Below are positions 53,379-61,692 of a stretch of 64,000 nucleotides of DNA, in pieces. Within the stretch, counting starts at the first letter, position 1. Each line of letters opens with the position of its first letter. The stretch lies in the NCBI RefSeq assembly GCF_002028405.1, contig NZ_CP020046.1, forward strand, positions 1,550,001 through 1,614,000, read 5' to 3'. The stretch is from Thiomonas intermedia. Its GTDB lineage: Bacteria; Pseudomonadota; Gammaproteobacteria; Burkholderiales; Burkholderiaceae_C. The translations under genes were made by a program, and so were the position numbers. The notes under the pieces are model-generated. The model saw only the letters and a list, made by a program, of their open reading frames with translations, was not told the DNA's origin and did not search any database.

Positions 53379-56300
53379 CAGGGTCCGCTTGGGGTGGTTT
53401 CGACATCGATCCCATTGCTGTTTCAGGGGCAGCCTCAGACATTCGGCGCCGGCGAGAGGCCAGCGAAACCCGGCGCGTTGACGTGCAAAGCACGGTGCGT
53501 GCATGGATCGAAGATGGGGGACATCGTTCCTGGCTCGAGGGGCAGATGGGCCTTACCGTAGACGCGCAACATGTCAAGGCGCTGCGCGCGAAGATTGACC
53601 TGGTCTATAGGGGGTCAGATAGGCGATGGGCGACGAACTATCTTGTCCGAGGCCTCGAACGTGGGCGGCTGCAGTGCGGCTGGCATGTGAAGGTGCCCCC
53701 GCACGTTCTCACGTTGCGATTGCCGTCGCCTCAGCTCAACGCAGACACCTTCGTCGGGCTGACAAAGTCAACTGACATTGAGCAGGCCATCCTCGCGTCC
53801 TGGGGCCAATGCGCGCAGTCTGCGGCCCCGGCGACGCAGGAGATGATCATTATTAGTGCGATCTGGCATTCGGCGCTGATTGATCGAAAGCGCATCAACG
53901 CTGTCGACGAACAGTTGCGTGCGGGGTCCGTGCGTGTCACTGCTGACGGGCAGTGGGCCTGGGTGGAATGGCAGGACGCACCAGGCAACTGGCAGCGCCA
54001 TGTGTTCGATCCATACACGACCCTTTTGATCTTGCGTTGGTTGGACGATCGCGTCAGCGGGCCCGACAACTCTGTGGAGGCAACGCCAAAAGATCGAGAG
54101 TCTCCCTCGCTTAGGTTGTCGCTCAGGGTCTGGCGCACCCTGAGAGCGAGGCTCGGCAGTGAGGCGTTTGGCGTGCGCTGTTGGTCGGACTTCCTAGGCG
54201 CGGCGCAGGCCAAATGGCACTACGTCTTGCCGCCGGCTCTGGCGCACTACGCGCATGGGAAGATCAGTACCGCATCACTGCCTCCACATGCGTGCTGGCG
54301 GGTGCTTCTTGGAAAGAGGCTCGCACCGCAACCAGCCGAACGTGCCGAGGATGGCGAAGAATCGCCCGCCAGCTTCGTCGCAGATGGCAAGGGCAAACGA
54401 GGACGTGCCCCAGGCCAAGGTGCTCGCGCGCAGCCGGCCGGACGCAACGGCGAAGTCCGCGCACTGATGCTTGGCGACAACCGGCGTGCGGGCGTTGTCC
54501 TCGCCGCTCTGAGGCGCTATCGGAAACAATTAAGCGACTCCCGAAAACTCGACTGGATCCTGTGCGACTGGATGATTGCGCTGATGCGCCCGAGTGGTCG
54601 AACAGGCAATCGCCTGAGTTCCGCGCGCGAGTTGCTTACCCGAGTTGACCGTAGGCTTGACGCCGTGCTGGGCTCGACTCTTCCCGACGATCCATCGATC
54701 TGGAACGATTCGATCGAGGCCATCATTCAGTGTGCACCGCAGAGCAGCCGCGGCAACATCCGCACCGCGCTGGCTATGCTCGACGCCCATGTGCGCAGCG
54801 TGCGGTGCTGGGAGCATCCCGAGGCTGACCTCGGCAGGGATGAGGGTAGCGTTGTCGATGCCCAAGTTGTGACCGAACGGGAGTTTCAAGATGTGATGCA
54901 GGAGTTGCGAGCGCAGGCTGTATCCCGCGAATGTGAAGTCGCCGCAATCCTCGGCTACCGATGCGGGCTGCGGCGCACGGAAATTCGAGGCCTGCGCCTG
55001 ATCGACTTTCAGGGTCGCGTGGAGCCTTTGCTATTCGTGCGCAGCCATGCGGGACGCGCGCTCAAACGCGATAGCGGCCGTCGCGTGCTGCAGCTCAAAA
55101 GCCTTTGTACCGAGGATGAGCTCGGGCTGCTGTACGCGCAAGCCGACGCCAGCGAGCGCATGGCGCAAGCCTCGCCCATTGCGCGCGACCTGGTCCTGCT
55201 GCTTCCTCAGGCCAGCGATCCGGCGGCACGCCTGCCCGAAGAGTCGTTGCTTGGTCCGGTCCAGGATGTGTTGCGACAGATATGCGGAGAAGGCGCGATT
55301 CGATTTCATCACCTCCGGCACAGCGCCGCGAACCGCACGCTTTGTGACTTGATCGAGGCGGCTGTCCCGCGGGCATCGCATCTGCTCGACCCAGAAGGGC
55401 TGAGTCGAGACATCGCATCTTTGCGTCACCGCGCTCTTGTCGGAGCCGGGCAATCGCTGAGACCGCTGGTTTGGGCGACCAGTGCCCTTCTGGGGCATGT
55501 CACACCCCAAACCACGCTCGGCAGCTATGTGCACGTTCTGGACATGTTGCTCGGCCATGCAACACGCCGGGAAGCCATGGCTCTGCGTATCCCCTCAATG
55601 ACGCTGGCCTGGCTGGGGAAGACTAGGCCGTCCAGCATTGATGTGCTGCGCCACAGCCTCAAATCCGCCGCAGGCAGCGCTACACCTCAAACGCTCGCGT
55701 CGGTGTTGATCGCGCGCCTCGTGCCCAAGCTCTCGCAGCGTTTCCCGCTGTCGTGTCCGTGGCCAGTCGAGTCACTCCAGAAGGCTGGCCGCCGGTCAGC
55801 GGTGGCGGCGGAGAACGCAGCGTCCAAGCGCTTGGGCAACATTGTCGAGGCACTGCGCCTGATCCACGCGTTGCGGAATAATCCGAAAGCGCCCGAGGCC
55901 CTTCGCTTTGCCGGACCGACCGTGTGTCGGGCCATCGCAGAGCAAACTCGACGCTGGTCATCCTTGCGCGGCCCGAGCCCTGCGAGGCGGGCGACATCGG
56001 GCTACGTCGACGGGACGATCCGCGTCGGGGCCCTGGCGCTGGATCGGCCTCGAAAACATCGACTGCTTAAGCCCAGGGCGTTGGAGCGCGATGCGCAGTC
56101 ATTCCTGGCTGCCTGGCGCGCATGGCACAGTGAGGAGCCGGTGGCGGTCGAGAGGGTGCTGACCGTGCACTGGGCAAGGCATGACACAGACGACCACGCA
56201 ATCGTCTTCACCGACATCGAAGAAGCTCAGCTATGGCTGAGCGCGGTAGGCCGTTTGCATTCTTTGGGCGCTCCGTTGCTGCTTGATGCGCTGCAGTGGC

Positions 56301-56569
56301 ATCACACGCCCAACGCTCGTGGCGCCGGCAGCGCGATCATCCAGCGCAACGCGTGGTTGAAGGAACTTCAAATGGACTGGGTGACGGTGACCAATGCGGC
56401 GCCGCGCAGCTTTGCACGCGCCAAACCAGTCCCCGCGGCGGGAGCATTGCGTGCGGGTGACGGCAATCAGCGCGGGCACTCCGGGGGGATGCTTCAGGCG
56501 CTTGATGCCGCCTCCTACGTTATGACATTGTCAATCTTGATTCGCGCCTCGTTGGGTCAAGTCACCTAA
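53375..56569 (+). CDS. Giant tyrosine-recombinase-fold protein C (1064 aa)
   Basis: A 1064-residue protein with a tyrosine recombinase domain in its middle: ArgI in GYRCGLRRTEIRGL (Arg533), Lys564 in RALKRDSGRR, HxxR in IRFHHLRHSAANRT (His645, Arg648), His708 in LLGHVTPQTT and Tyr718 in GSYVHVLD. About 500 residues precede it, including a charged Gly/Arg/Ala linker (near 325-360), and about 340 residues follow, with KHRLLKPRALERD and a helical tail. The extensions match nothing I recognise. ATG 53375 gives a 4-bp overlap with gene B; no terminator is evident after it. Confidence 0.85.
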   Translation: MTGSAWGGFDIDPIAVSGAASDIRRRREASETRRVDVQSTVRAWIEDGGHRSWLEGQMGLTVDAQHVKALRAKIDLVYRGSDRRWATNYLVRGLERGRLQCGWHVKVPPHVLTLRLPSPQLNADTFVGLTKSTDIEQAILASWGQCAQSAAPATQEMIIISAIWHSALIDRKRINAVDEQLRAGSVRVTADGQWAWVEWQDAPGNWQRHVFDPYTTLLILRWLDDRVSGPDNSVEATPKDRESPSLRLSLRVWRTLRARLGSEAFGVRCWSDFLGAAQAKWHYVLPPALAHYAHGKISTASLPPHACWRVLLGKRLAPQPAERAEDGEESPASFVADGKGKRGRAPGQGARAQPAGRNGEVRALMLGDNRRAGVVLAALRRYRKQLSDSRKLDWILCDWMIALMRPSGRTGNRLSSARELLTRVDRRLDAVLGSTLPDDPSIWNDSIEAIIQCAPQSSRGNIRTALAMLDAHVRSVRCWEHPEADLGRDEGSVVDAQVVTEREFQDVMQELRAQAVSRECEVAAILGYRCGLRRTEIRGLRLIDFQGRVEPLLFVRSHAGRALKRDSGRRVLQLKSLCTEDELGLLYAQADASERMAQASPIARDLVLLLPQASDPAARLPEESLLGPVQDVLRQICGEGAIRFHHLRHSAANRTLCDLIEAAVPRASHLLDPEGLSRDIASLRHRALVGAGQSLRPLVWATSALLGHVTPQTTLGSYVHVLDMLLGHATRREAMALRIPSMTLAWLGKTRPSSIDVLRHSLKSAAGSATPQTLASVLIARLVPKLSQRFPLSCPWPVESLQKAGRRSAVAAENAASKRLGNIVEALRLIHALRNNPKAPEALRFAGPTVCRAIAEQTRRWSSLRGPSPARRATSGYVDGTIRVGALALDRPRKHRLLKPRALERDAQSFLAAWRAWHSEEPVAVERVLTVHWARHDTDDHAIVFTDIEEAQLWLSAVGRLHSLGAPLLLDALQWHHTPNARGAGSAIIQRNAWLKELQMDWVTVTNAAPRSFARAKPVPAAGALRAGDGNQRGHSGGMLQALDAASYVMTLSILIRASLGQVT

Positions 56570-56854
56570 AGTAGGTACGCCAAGGGCCGAGGGAGCGAAG
56601 GCACCTCCGTTCAGGGAGCCCTGTGGGCAATTCTCATGTTTCTAGCGATCGCAGAAATCCTGAGGTGCACGCTTTTGCTGTGGTCCTTCGCATCGCAAAG
56701 GCGACCCCTGCAGGTCGCTGATCTCGCCGAGATCGCCGGGCTATCGGCCTTGATCTGGGTGGTGTCGATCTACCAGTTGAGACCGCTTCTCTACCTATAG
56801 ACACGGCACGAATTATCCGTGAACTTTAAGGTGTCGGCCCTGATTTATTCATCT
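56570..56854. other. Downstream flank of the recombinase operon, with a doubtful 54-aa ORF
   Basis: One ORF (56636-56800, plus strand, 54 aa) reads MFLAIAEILRCTLLLWSFAS and later SALIWVVSIYQLRPLLYL, so it would make a small two-helix membrane protein. No ribosome site is visible. The region should contain the right boundary of the recombinase element if there is one; I cannot identify it without a comparison genome. Confidence 0.35.
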
Positions 56855-57345
56855 TCAAGGGGCGGCCAGTCGCAGCGCTGGGCCGTTGAGCGCATAGCAG
56901 GCGAGTTCGCGCAGCATCGGATGCCAGTTCGGGCGTAAGTGCGCAGCCTGACACAGGCGCAAATAAAGCCGACTCACAAAGGGCACCCCCTTCCTGGCGA
57001 TCATGCGCAGCAGCCATTTGATGTTGTAGCCTGCCGCGCACAGCACGGCGTGCAACCGGTCGCCCTGCTCACCCTTGAGGGGACAACGGTCCATGCGGTG
57101 ATCGCTCTTGAGGTGGCCGATGATGGGCTCGATGGCCTGGCGCCGCTTGAGTTGATTTCTGTCCTTGCTGCTGATGCGTTTGGATTTGCCCCGGTGCACG
57201 ATATGCACATCCGGGTTGCCAGCATCCACGCCCCGATAGCCCAGGTCAACGAACGCGGTCGCCGGCTTTGACCTGCTGTCCTGCATCAGGATCGTGGCCC
57301 GCTCCAGTTGCTCGCTCAGGGTGTGGCCGTCGTAGGCCCGGGTTC
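56855..57345 (-). pseudogene. C-terminal fragment of an IS5-type transposase
   Basis: The minus strand reads RAYDGHTLSEQLERATILMQ, then AFVDLGYRGVDAGNPDVHIV and EPIIGHLKSDHRMDRCPLKG, then GYNIKWLLRM. These are the ordered C-terminal motifs (DGHTL, the YRG region and the region with catalytic Glu) of IS5-family transposases. Everything N-terminal of about 57345 is lost. It lies next to another transposase relic. Confidence 0.85.
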
Positions 57346-57400
57346 AACAGTTCGCGGCGCAAATGATTGATTTCTCATGTGTGAATTTGGAATCGCTCCA

Positions 57401-57747
57401 CTACAAGAGGGTCAGTTGAGTGTTGAGTGTCGGTTTTTTGATGGTGAGTGCCGACAAGATGTCGGTGTGCTCCTGGCGGATCGTGAACAGGCCCGCAGCG
57501 GGTTGCGCGACACCGAGCGTGACCTGGTGATGTTGAATGCGGCGCAGATTGTCCAAGGCGCACTCGGGGGACAGGCGGGTGGCGCTGGCCTGCAGTCGCG
57601 TGCGCATGACGCGGTGCAGCATTAAGGCCATGAAGCAGATGGCGGCATGGGCGCGAATGCGCTCAGGCAAGCGGTGGAACATCGGGCCGATCTCGATCTC
57701 CGACTTGAGGGCCCGAAAGCCCCGCTCGATGTCGGCCAGAGACTTGT
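57401..57747 (-). pseudogene. C-terminal part of an IS1634-type transposase, split by IS21
   Basis: The frame reads SLADIERGFRALKSEIEIGP, MFHRLPERIRAHAAICFMAL and HRVMRTRLQ, the standard end of IS1634-type (IS4 superfamily) transposases with the catalytic Glu. At 57747 it is interrupted by the IS21. The missing piece continues at 60425; joined across one target copy the frame gives VVGRYKSLADIERGF without a break. Confidence 0.88.
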
Positions 57748-57797
57748 TGTCACTTTTCGGCATAAAGGAGCCAGCCATTTTCGGCACATAGAGACCA
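57748..57797. repeat. Left-end 25-bp repeats of the IS21 (two units)
   Basis: Two adjacent units of about 25 bp, each with the core TTTTCGGCA(C/T)A then (G)AGNCC, start at the left terminus. They are inverted relative to the five units at the right end and are probably IstA binding sites. Confidence 0.7.
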
Positions 57798-57842
57798 GCC
57801 GGAGGGTCTCAAACGGGCATCATTCGGTTGTGGATTTTGCCT

Positions 57843-58634
57843 TTATTTGATGTCTTTTGGTTGATTGGATCTCTGGGTTTTGGTTGGCATTGCGTTGGGC
57901 ATCTGGCGTGGCGTGCGGTAAGACTGGCCATCGAGCACGAGGCAATAGGCGTTGTGGCGCAGGCGGTCGAGCGTGGCGGAGGCCAACAAGGGGTTGCCTG
58001 GGAAGGCCTGATCCCACTCGGTGAAGTCCAAATTGCTGGTGACGATGGTGGTCGTTCGTTCGTAGCGCTCGGCGATGAGTTCATGCAGATCCTCGTCGGC
58101 CGGTGCGCGCAGGGGCTTGAGTCCGAAGTCATCGATGATGAGCAGGGGAATACGGCTGAGCGCCTGCAGTTTGCGTTCGTAGGCATTGGTCGCACGCGCG
58201 GCGTGCAGGGACTGCGTGAGGGCCGAGCAACTGGTGAAGAGCACATCAACGCCTTGGCGGATGGCGCAGTGGCCCAAGGCCTGTGCCAGGTGGCTTTTGC
58301 CAGTTCCACTGGGTCCGACGATCAACACAGGTGAGCATTCCCGCAAATAGCGTCCGGTGGCCAGGTCGTGCACCAGTGCGCGGTTGAGTTGGGGGAGCCG
58401 CTCGAAATCAAACTGCTCCAGGGTCTTGCTCGACCGAAACTGAGCCCGGCGGATGCGGGTGCTGAAGCGGTTCTGGTCGCGGCGGGCCACTTCATCGCCC
58501 ATCAGCAGGGCCAGGAATTCCGTATAGGCGAGTTTGGATTCAATGGCTTGGCGGTTCCTGGCCTCCAGAGAATCCAGGATGCCGGACAAGCGCAATTGCT
58601 TGAGGTGTGGAACCAGTTCGGGAATGGGGATCAT
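57843..58634 (-). CDS. istB: IstB-type helper ATPase of IS21
   Basis: A 263-residue DnaC-like AAA+ protein. Walker A is VGPSGTGKSHLAQALG near residue 105, Walker B IPLLIIDDFGLKPL, and TTTIVTSNLDFTEWDQAF is the sensor 1 region. IstB assists IstA in target selection and transposition. ATG 58634 has AAGGAG upstream, and the frame above is a shadow. It starts 22 bp after istA ends. Confidence 0.93.
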   Translation of the reverse strand: MIPIPELVPHLKQLRLSGILDSLEARNRQAIESKLAYTEFLALLMGDEVARRDQNRFSTRIRRAQFRSSKTLEQFDFERLPQLNRALVHDLATGRYLRECSPVLIVGPSGTGKSHLAQALGHCAIRQGVDVLFTSCSALTQSLHAARATNAYERKLQALSRIPLLIIDDFGLKPLRAPADEDLHELIAERYERTTTIVTSNLDFTEWDQAFPGNPLLASATLDRLRHNAYCLVLDGQSYRTPRQMPNAMPTKTQRSNQPKDIK

Positions 58635-58656
58635 GGGTGAGTTGCTCCTTGGGGGG

Positions 58657-60222
58657 TTAATGCAGGAGGTCCTGCTGCGGGTTGTGGGCATTGGGGGTGA
58701 ATAGGCTGGCGGCATCGCGTACGAACCGGGCCTTGGCATAGGCGGGCGCGACACTGATCTCGGGCATCGGCAGACGGTCGGCATTGCTGCTCAGGATGGT
58801 CTTGACGGTGCGGTAATACGGGCTGTTGTGGGCCATGGCACGCTGGCAGGCAAGCTCCAGACGTTGGGCGCCGTAGGTCCTGGCCAGGCCAACAACGCCC
58901 TGTGCTGCACGCAGCCGCTCCACAATCCGGTCGCCCAGCAGGCAGTCAATGATCTGCTGGCAGTACGGCCCGATTTGCAGCGCTTGCTCATGGAGCCATT
59001 GGCGGTCGCGCGCGAAGAACAGTTGCGCCTTGGGTGGCAAGTGGTCTGGCGTCGTGACGCGTTGGCCAGGACGCGTCCCGCGCGGGTGGGTGGCCACCAA
59101 TCGGTAGTCTTCATAGAGGGCAACACAACCATCGTTGGCACGCAGCCACAACTGCTTGCCCACCAGCCCAAAGGGCGCGGAATACAGGGCGTTGTCAAAC
59201 TTGACGTGGCAATCGCGGTGCAGCGTCACCCGCTGCCACACGCCCAAGTCCGGGGCCTGGGCGGGCAATGGCTTGAGCAGGGCTCGCTCCAGCGCAAACA
59301 AATCCAGGGGTTGTTGGCGGGTGGTGCCGTGAATGCGCTGCCCGGCTTCCTGTAATACCCAGGCCCGTACTTGGGCATTGAGGTCGGCCAGATCACGGAA
59401 TTCGCGGGTGGGCAGGAAGTTGCGTTTGACGTATTTGACGCCTGACTCCACGATCCCTTTCTTCTGCGGGTCGTGTGGCGGACAGGGGTCAATCTTGAAG
59501 TCATACCCTTCAGCGCACTCTGCATAGGAGCGTTGCACGTGGGGATCAAACCGACAGGCCTTGATGATGGCGCACTTGGCGTTGTCGATGATGACGCGCT
59601 CGGGCACGCCGGCAAACCACTCAAAGGCGCGGCGGTGGCAGCCCAGCCACGTCGCCACTGTCTGGTCCCAGACGAATTCCACATACTGGTGGCGGCTGTG
59701 GCACAGGGTCATGACAAAGGCCCATGTGCGCCGGCGAAGGCCATCCGGGTGCAGCAGAAACGGGCCAGCACCGAAGTCGACCTGAGCAGCCTCGCCGGGT
59801 TTGAAGTTCAGCCGCACGGTGACATCCGTGCGCGGCTGCGCCCGGCTGATGTCGCGCATGAGGCGGTAGACGGAGGAGTAGCTGCCCTTGAATTGGTGAT
59901 CGCGTACCAGCGCGGCATGGATGGCCACGCCCTCAACGCCCGCGTCCATCCAGCGCGCAATGAGCTCACGCCAGGGCTGGGCTTTGGAGATCGTGCTGAC
60001 GGGGCGCCTGGCCACCGCGCTCAGACTCTGCGCAATCGTTTGGGCGTCAGGCGGCGGCCGATCCGGATCCAGCCAGCCCAGGCTCTGAGCGTGCTGGCGA
60101 AAGTTGGCCACCTTGACGCGGCCCATGAGCCCCAGGCGCGCTATCTCGCGGTCGCCATCACCCGCACGCAGTCGAATTAAAACGTTTCGGTATTCATGCA
60201 TCTCGATCTTTCTGCGCCCCAT
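58657..60222 (-). CDS. istA: IstA-type transposase of IS21
   Basis: A 521-residue DDE transposase. An N-terminal helix-turn-helix (LRAGDGDREIARLGLMGRVK) precedes the rve core: AQVDFGAGPF (first Asp), VIIDNAKCAII (second Asp), and PHDPQKKGIVESGVKYVKRN with the catalytic Glu. A long C-terminal domain follows (HRDCHVKFDNALYSAPFGLV). ATG 60222 was chosen for the start MGRRKIEMHEYRNVL with a purine-rich leader; the frame is open to 60288 and the true start could be earlier or at 60201. Confidence 0.9.
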   Translation of the reverse strand: MGRRKIEMHEYRNVLIRLRAGDGDREIARLGLMGRVKVANFRQHAQSLGWLDPDRPPPDAQTIAQSLSAVARRPVSTISKAQPWRELIARWMDAGVEGVAIHAALVRDHQFKGSYSSVYRLMRDISRAQPRTDVTVRLNFKPGEAAQVDFGAGPFLLHPDGLRRRTWAFVMTLCHSRHQYVEFVWDQTVATWLGCHRRAFEWFAGVPERVIIDNAKCAIIKACRFDPHVQRSYAECAEGYDFKIDPCPPHDPQKKGIVESGVKYVKRNFLPTREFRDLADLNAQVRAWVLQEAGQRIHGTTRQQPLDLFALERALLKPLPAQAPDLGVWQRVTLHRDCHVKFDNALYSAPFGLVGKQLWLRANDGCVALYEDYRLVATHPRGTRPGQRVTTPDHLPPKAQLFFARDRQWLHEQALQIGPYCQQIIDCLLGDRIVERLRAAQGVVGLARTYGAQRLELACQRAMAHNSPYYRTVKTILSSNADRLPMPEISVAPAYAKARFVRDAASLFTPNAHNPQQDLLH

Positions 60223-60299
60223 CCGTTGCCCCTGAGCAAAAAGCTCAGAAGGTAACGGCGCTTGTGACGCGTTCGAGATGCCCGTCAAACCCCTTGGCT

Positions 60300-60424
60300 G
60301 GCTCCTATAGGCCGAAAATCAACTGGCCTGTATGTGCCGAAAACGCACTGGCTCGTATACGCCGAAAACGCGGTGGCTCCTATGTGCCGAAAACCGATTG
60401 GCCTATATGTGGTGAAAAGTGACA
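60300..60424. repeat. Five tandem 25-bp repeats at the right end of IS21
   Basis: Five consecutive 25-bp units share the pattern GGC(T/C)...TAT(A/G)(T/G)GCCGAAAA, the last one ending in the terminal GTGACA. They lie between the istA start region and the right terminus and probably serve as transposase binding sites overlapping the istA promoter. They are not a CRISPR: no spacers separate them. Confidence 0.75.
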
Positions 60425-60545
60425 CTTGTAGCGCCCGACGACATCGGCGGGGGTCAGATCGGGCACATTTGTCACCAGAAGATGTTGCCACTGACGTTGC
60501 TCTAACCGCGCTGCTGAGCGAAGCCGTGAATACGCGGCCGCCGTG
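60425..60545 (-). pseudogene. Upstream part of the IS1634-type transposase relic
   Basis: The minus-strand frame gives ARLEQRQWQHLLVTNVPDLT then PADVVGRYK up to the IS21 target duplication. This is the segment that directly precedes the part at 57401-57747. Above about 60545 the similarity fades into the Crp/Fnr remnant, so the transposase N-terminus is gone. Confidence 0.8.
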
Positions 60546-60649
60546 AATAACTCGCCAGATGAATGGGTTATGGCAATCAAGGCTGGTAACGGCCCGAGCG
60601 GAACATGCTGCTTTGTCTGCTCCATCTCGCGTTGGCGACAACACTTGAG

Positions 60650-60900
60650 CGCATCCATGAGAGCCGGCCCGGTGTCGCTGCGCCTTCCCAGTAGCAAGGG
60701 CACAATAGCATCCAGGCTGAATCTCACCGAAGAGCACTTCTCGCGAGTCCTGCACCAACTCAGCGAGGCTGGGCTCATCCGCGTCGAAAAGCGCGTCATC
60801 CATATCCCGGGCATTCAGCGCTTGAGGGCAAGTGCAAGCGGAATCGGGGTGCCGGTAGCCGAGATTCGTGGCGCTATGCGCGAGCTAACGGCCGGCTGTG
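60650..60900 (+). pseudogene. 3' remnant of a Crp/Fnr-family regulator gene
   Basis: A frame reads LRLPSSKGTIASRLNLTEEH then FSRVLHQLSEAGLIRVEKRV and IHIPGIQRLRA, the helix-turn-helix and end of a Crp/Fnr activator. A preceding helix (LLCLLHLALATTLERIHESR) appears in another frame, and the cyclic-nucleotide-type sensor domain is missing. The frame runs on into the UbiC-like gene. Truncated by the transposase relic on its left. Confidence 0.6.
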
Positions 60901-61470
60901 GCCGCGCAGCGCGGCCACAGCCGGCAGGAAGACCTCGGTCACCCAAAGCGCCTGGCCACGATGCACGAAGGCGGATCGCCGCGCCCACAACGGCGTCGCC
61001 GTAGGCAGTCCTGCGTATGCGCAGGCGGCGCGCCGCAAGGCGTCGCGGGGCGGCAAGCGTCGCACCCGGATCTCGCCGCGGCGCGTCATCGCGCGCGCGA
61101 ACACGGCTTCGCCGACCGGTTGACTGCCCAGCGCCACCAGCAGCCGCCAGTTGCGGCGCAGCACGTCGCGACGCGCTACGCTCTGCCCATACACCACAGG
61201 CACACCGTCAGCAAACAGCACCACCTCGCGCGACCACGCTCGCCGGCCCAGCGGCTGCGCCAGCAGCGGCGCCTCGTCGCGCCGCGGCCGCGCCAGGCCC
61301 TGATGCAGTCGCAGCAGGCTGAAGGCACCGCAGTGTGCGCGCAACCGCGATGTCAACGAGCCGCGCTCGGCCAGCCAGGCGGCGATGCCACTGCGCCCGC
61401 CGCAGGGGTATAGCGGCCGCCAAGCGTGATCAACGCTAGCCCCGGAAGCGTACTTGCCGCGCCCTCGCAT
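60874..61470 (-). CDS. Chorismate lyase-like protein (UbiC family)
   Basis: A 198-residue protein. The core follows UbiC: SGIAAWLAERGSLTSRLRAH, SREVVLFADGVPVVYGQSVA with the Arg of the active site, and LVALGSQPVGEAVFA. UbiC converts chorismate to 4-hydroxybenzoate, the first step of ubiquinone synthesis. The family usually has 165-200 residues. The first 20 residues (MRGRGKYASGASVDHAW) have no counterpart I know. It is surrounded by relics, so it may be orphaned; no ubiA follows. Confidence 0.75.
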   Translation of the reverse strand: MRGRGKYASGASVDHAWRPLYPCGGRSGIAAWLAERGSLTSRLRAHCGAFSLLRLHQGLARPRRDEAPLLAQPLGRRAWSREVVLFADGVPVVYGQSVARRDVLRRNWRLLVALGSQPVGEAVFARAMTRRGEIRVRRLPPRDALRRAACAYAGLPTATPLWARRSAFVHRGQALWVTEVFLPAVAALRGHSRPLARA

Positions 61471-61482
61471 GCGATGCCCGAG

Positions 61483-61584
61483 TTACTTGCTGCCCAGCGC
61501 GGCGCTGAGGTCACCGGACTCGACTGCGCCAGTCACCAACACGCAACCGCTGGCCGCGACAATGAACAGGGAACGGACTCTCAT
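61483..61584 (-). CDS. Very small ORF with lipoprotein-like N-terminus
   Basis: A 33-residue ORF starts MRVRSLFIVAASGCVLVTGA and ends SGDLSAALGSK. The N-terminus looks like a short signal with a Cys in a lipobox-like context. It may be the start of a secreted protein gene truncated by rearrangement, or chance. It is too short to classify. Confidence 0.25.
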   Translation of the reverse strand: MRVRSLFIVAASGCVLVTGAVESGDLSAALGSK

Positions 61585-61692
61585 GATGGTTCAATTCAAA
61601 CGCGGTAACGTTGATCAACGCAGCATTTCCAACTCCAAAGCATAGCCGGTGCGGGCGCTTTTGAGCAGCGGCAATGTCCAAGTCGGCGCCTA

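Larger units (their letters stand above)
57748..60424 (-). mobile_element. Intact IS21-family element (2677 bp)
   Basis: The element runs from TGTCACTTTTCGG to the inverted GTGAAAAGTGACA and is flanked on both sides by CTTGT (57743-57747 and 60425-60429), a 5-bp target duplication. It carries istA and istB in the canonical order and multiple 25-bp terminal repeats, two at the left and five at the right. It interrupts an IS1634-type transposase relic. The intact genes and perfect duplication argue for recent insertion. Confidence 0.94.

Noticed and set aside
50162-56569. RIT (recombinase-in-trio) element
   Set aside because: RIT elements have three tyrosine recombinases of ordinary size. Here gene A lacks recombinase motifs and B and C are far too large.
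60300-60424. Regular short repeats resembling a CRISPR array
   Set aside because: The 25-bp units are contiguous with no spacers, end at the IS21 terminus, and recur inverted at its other end. No cas genes are in the window.
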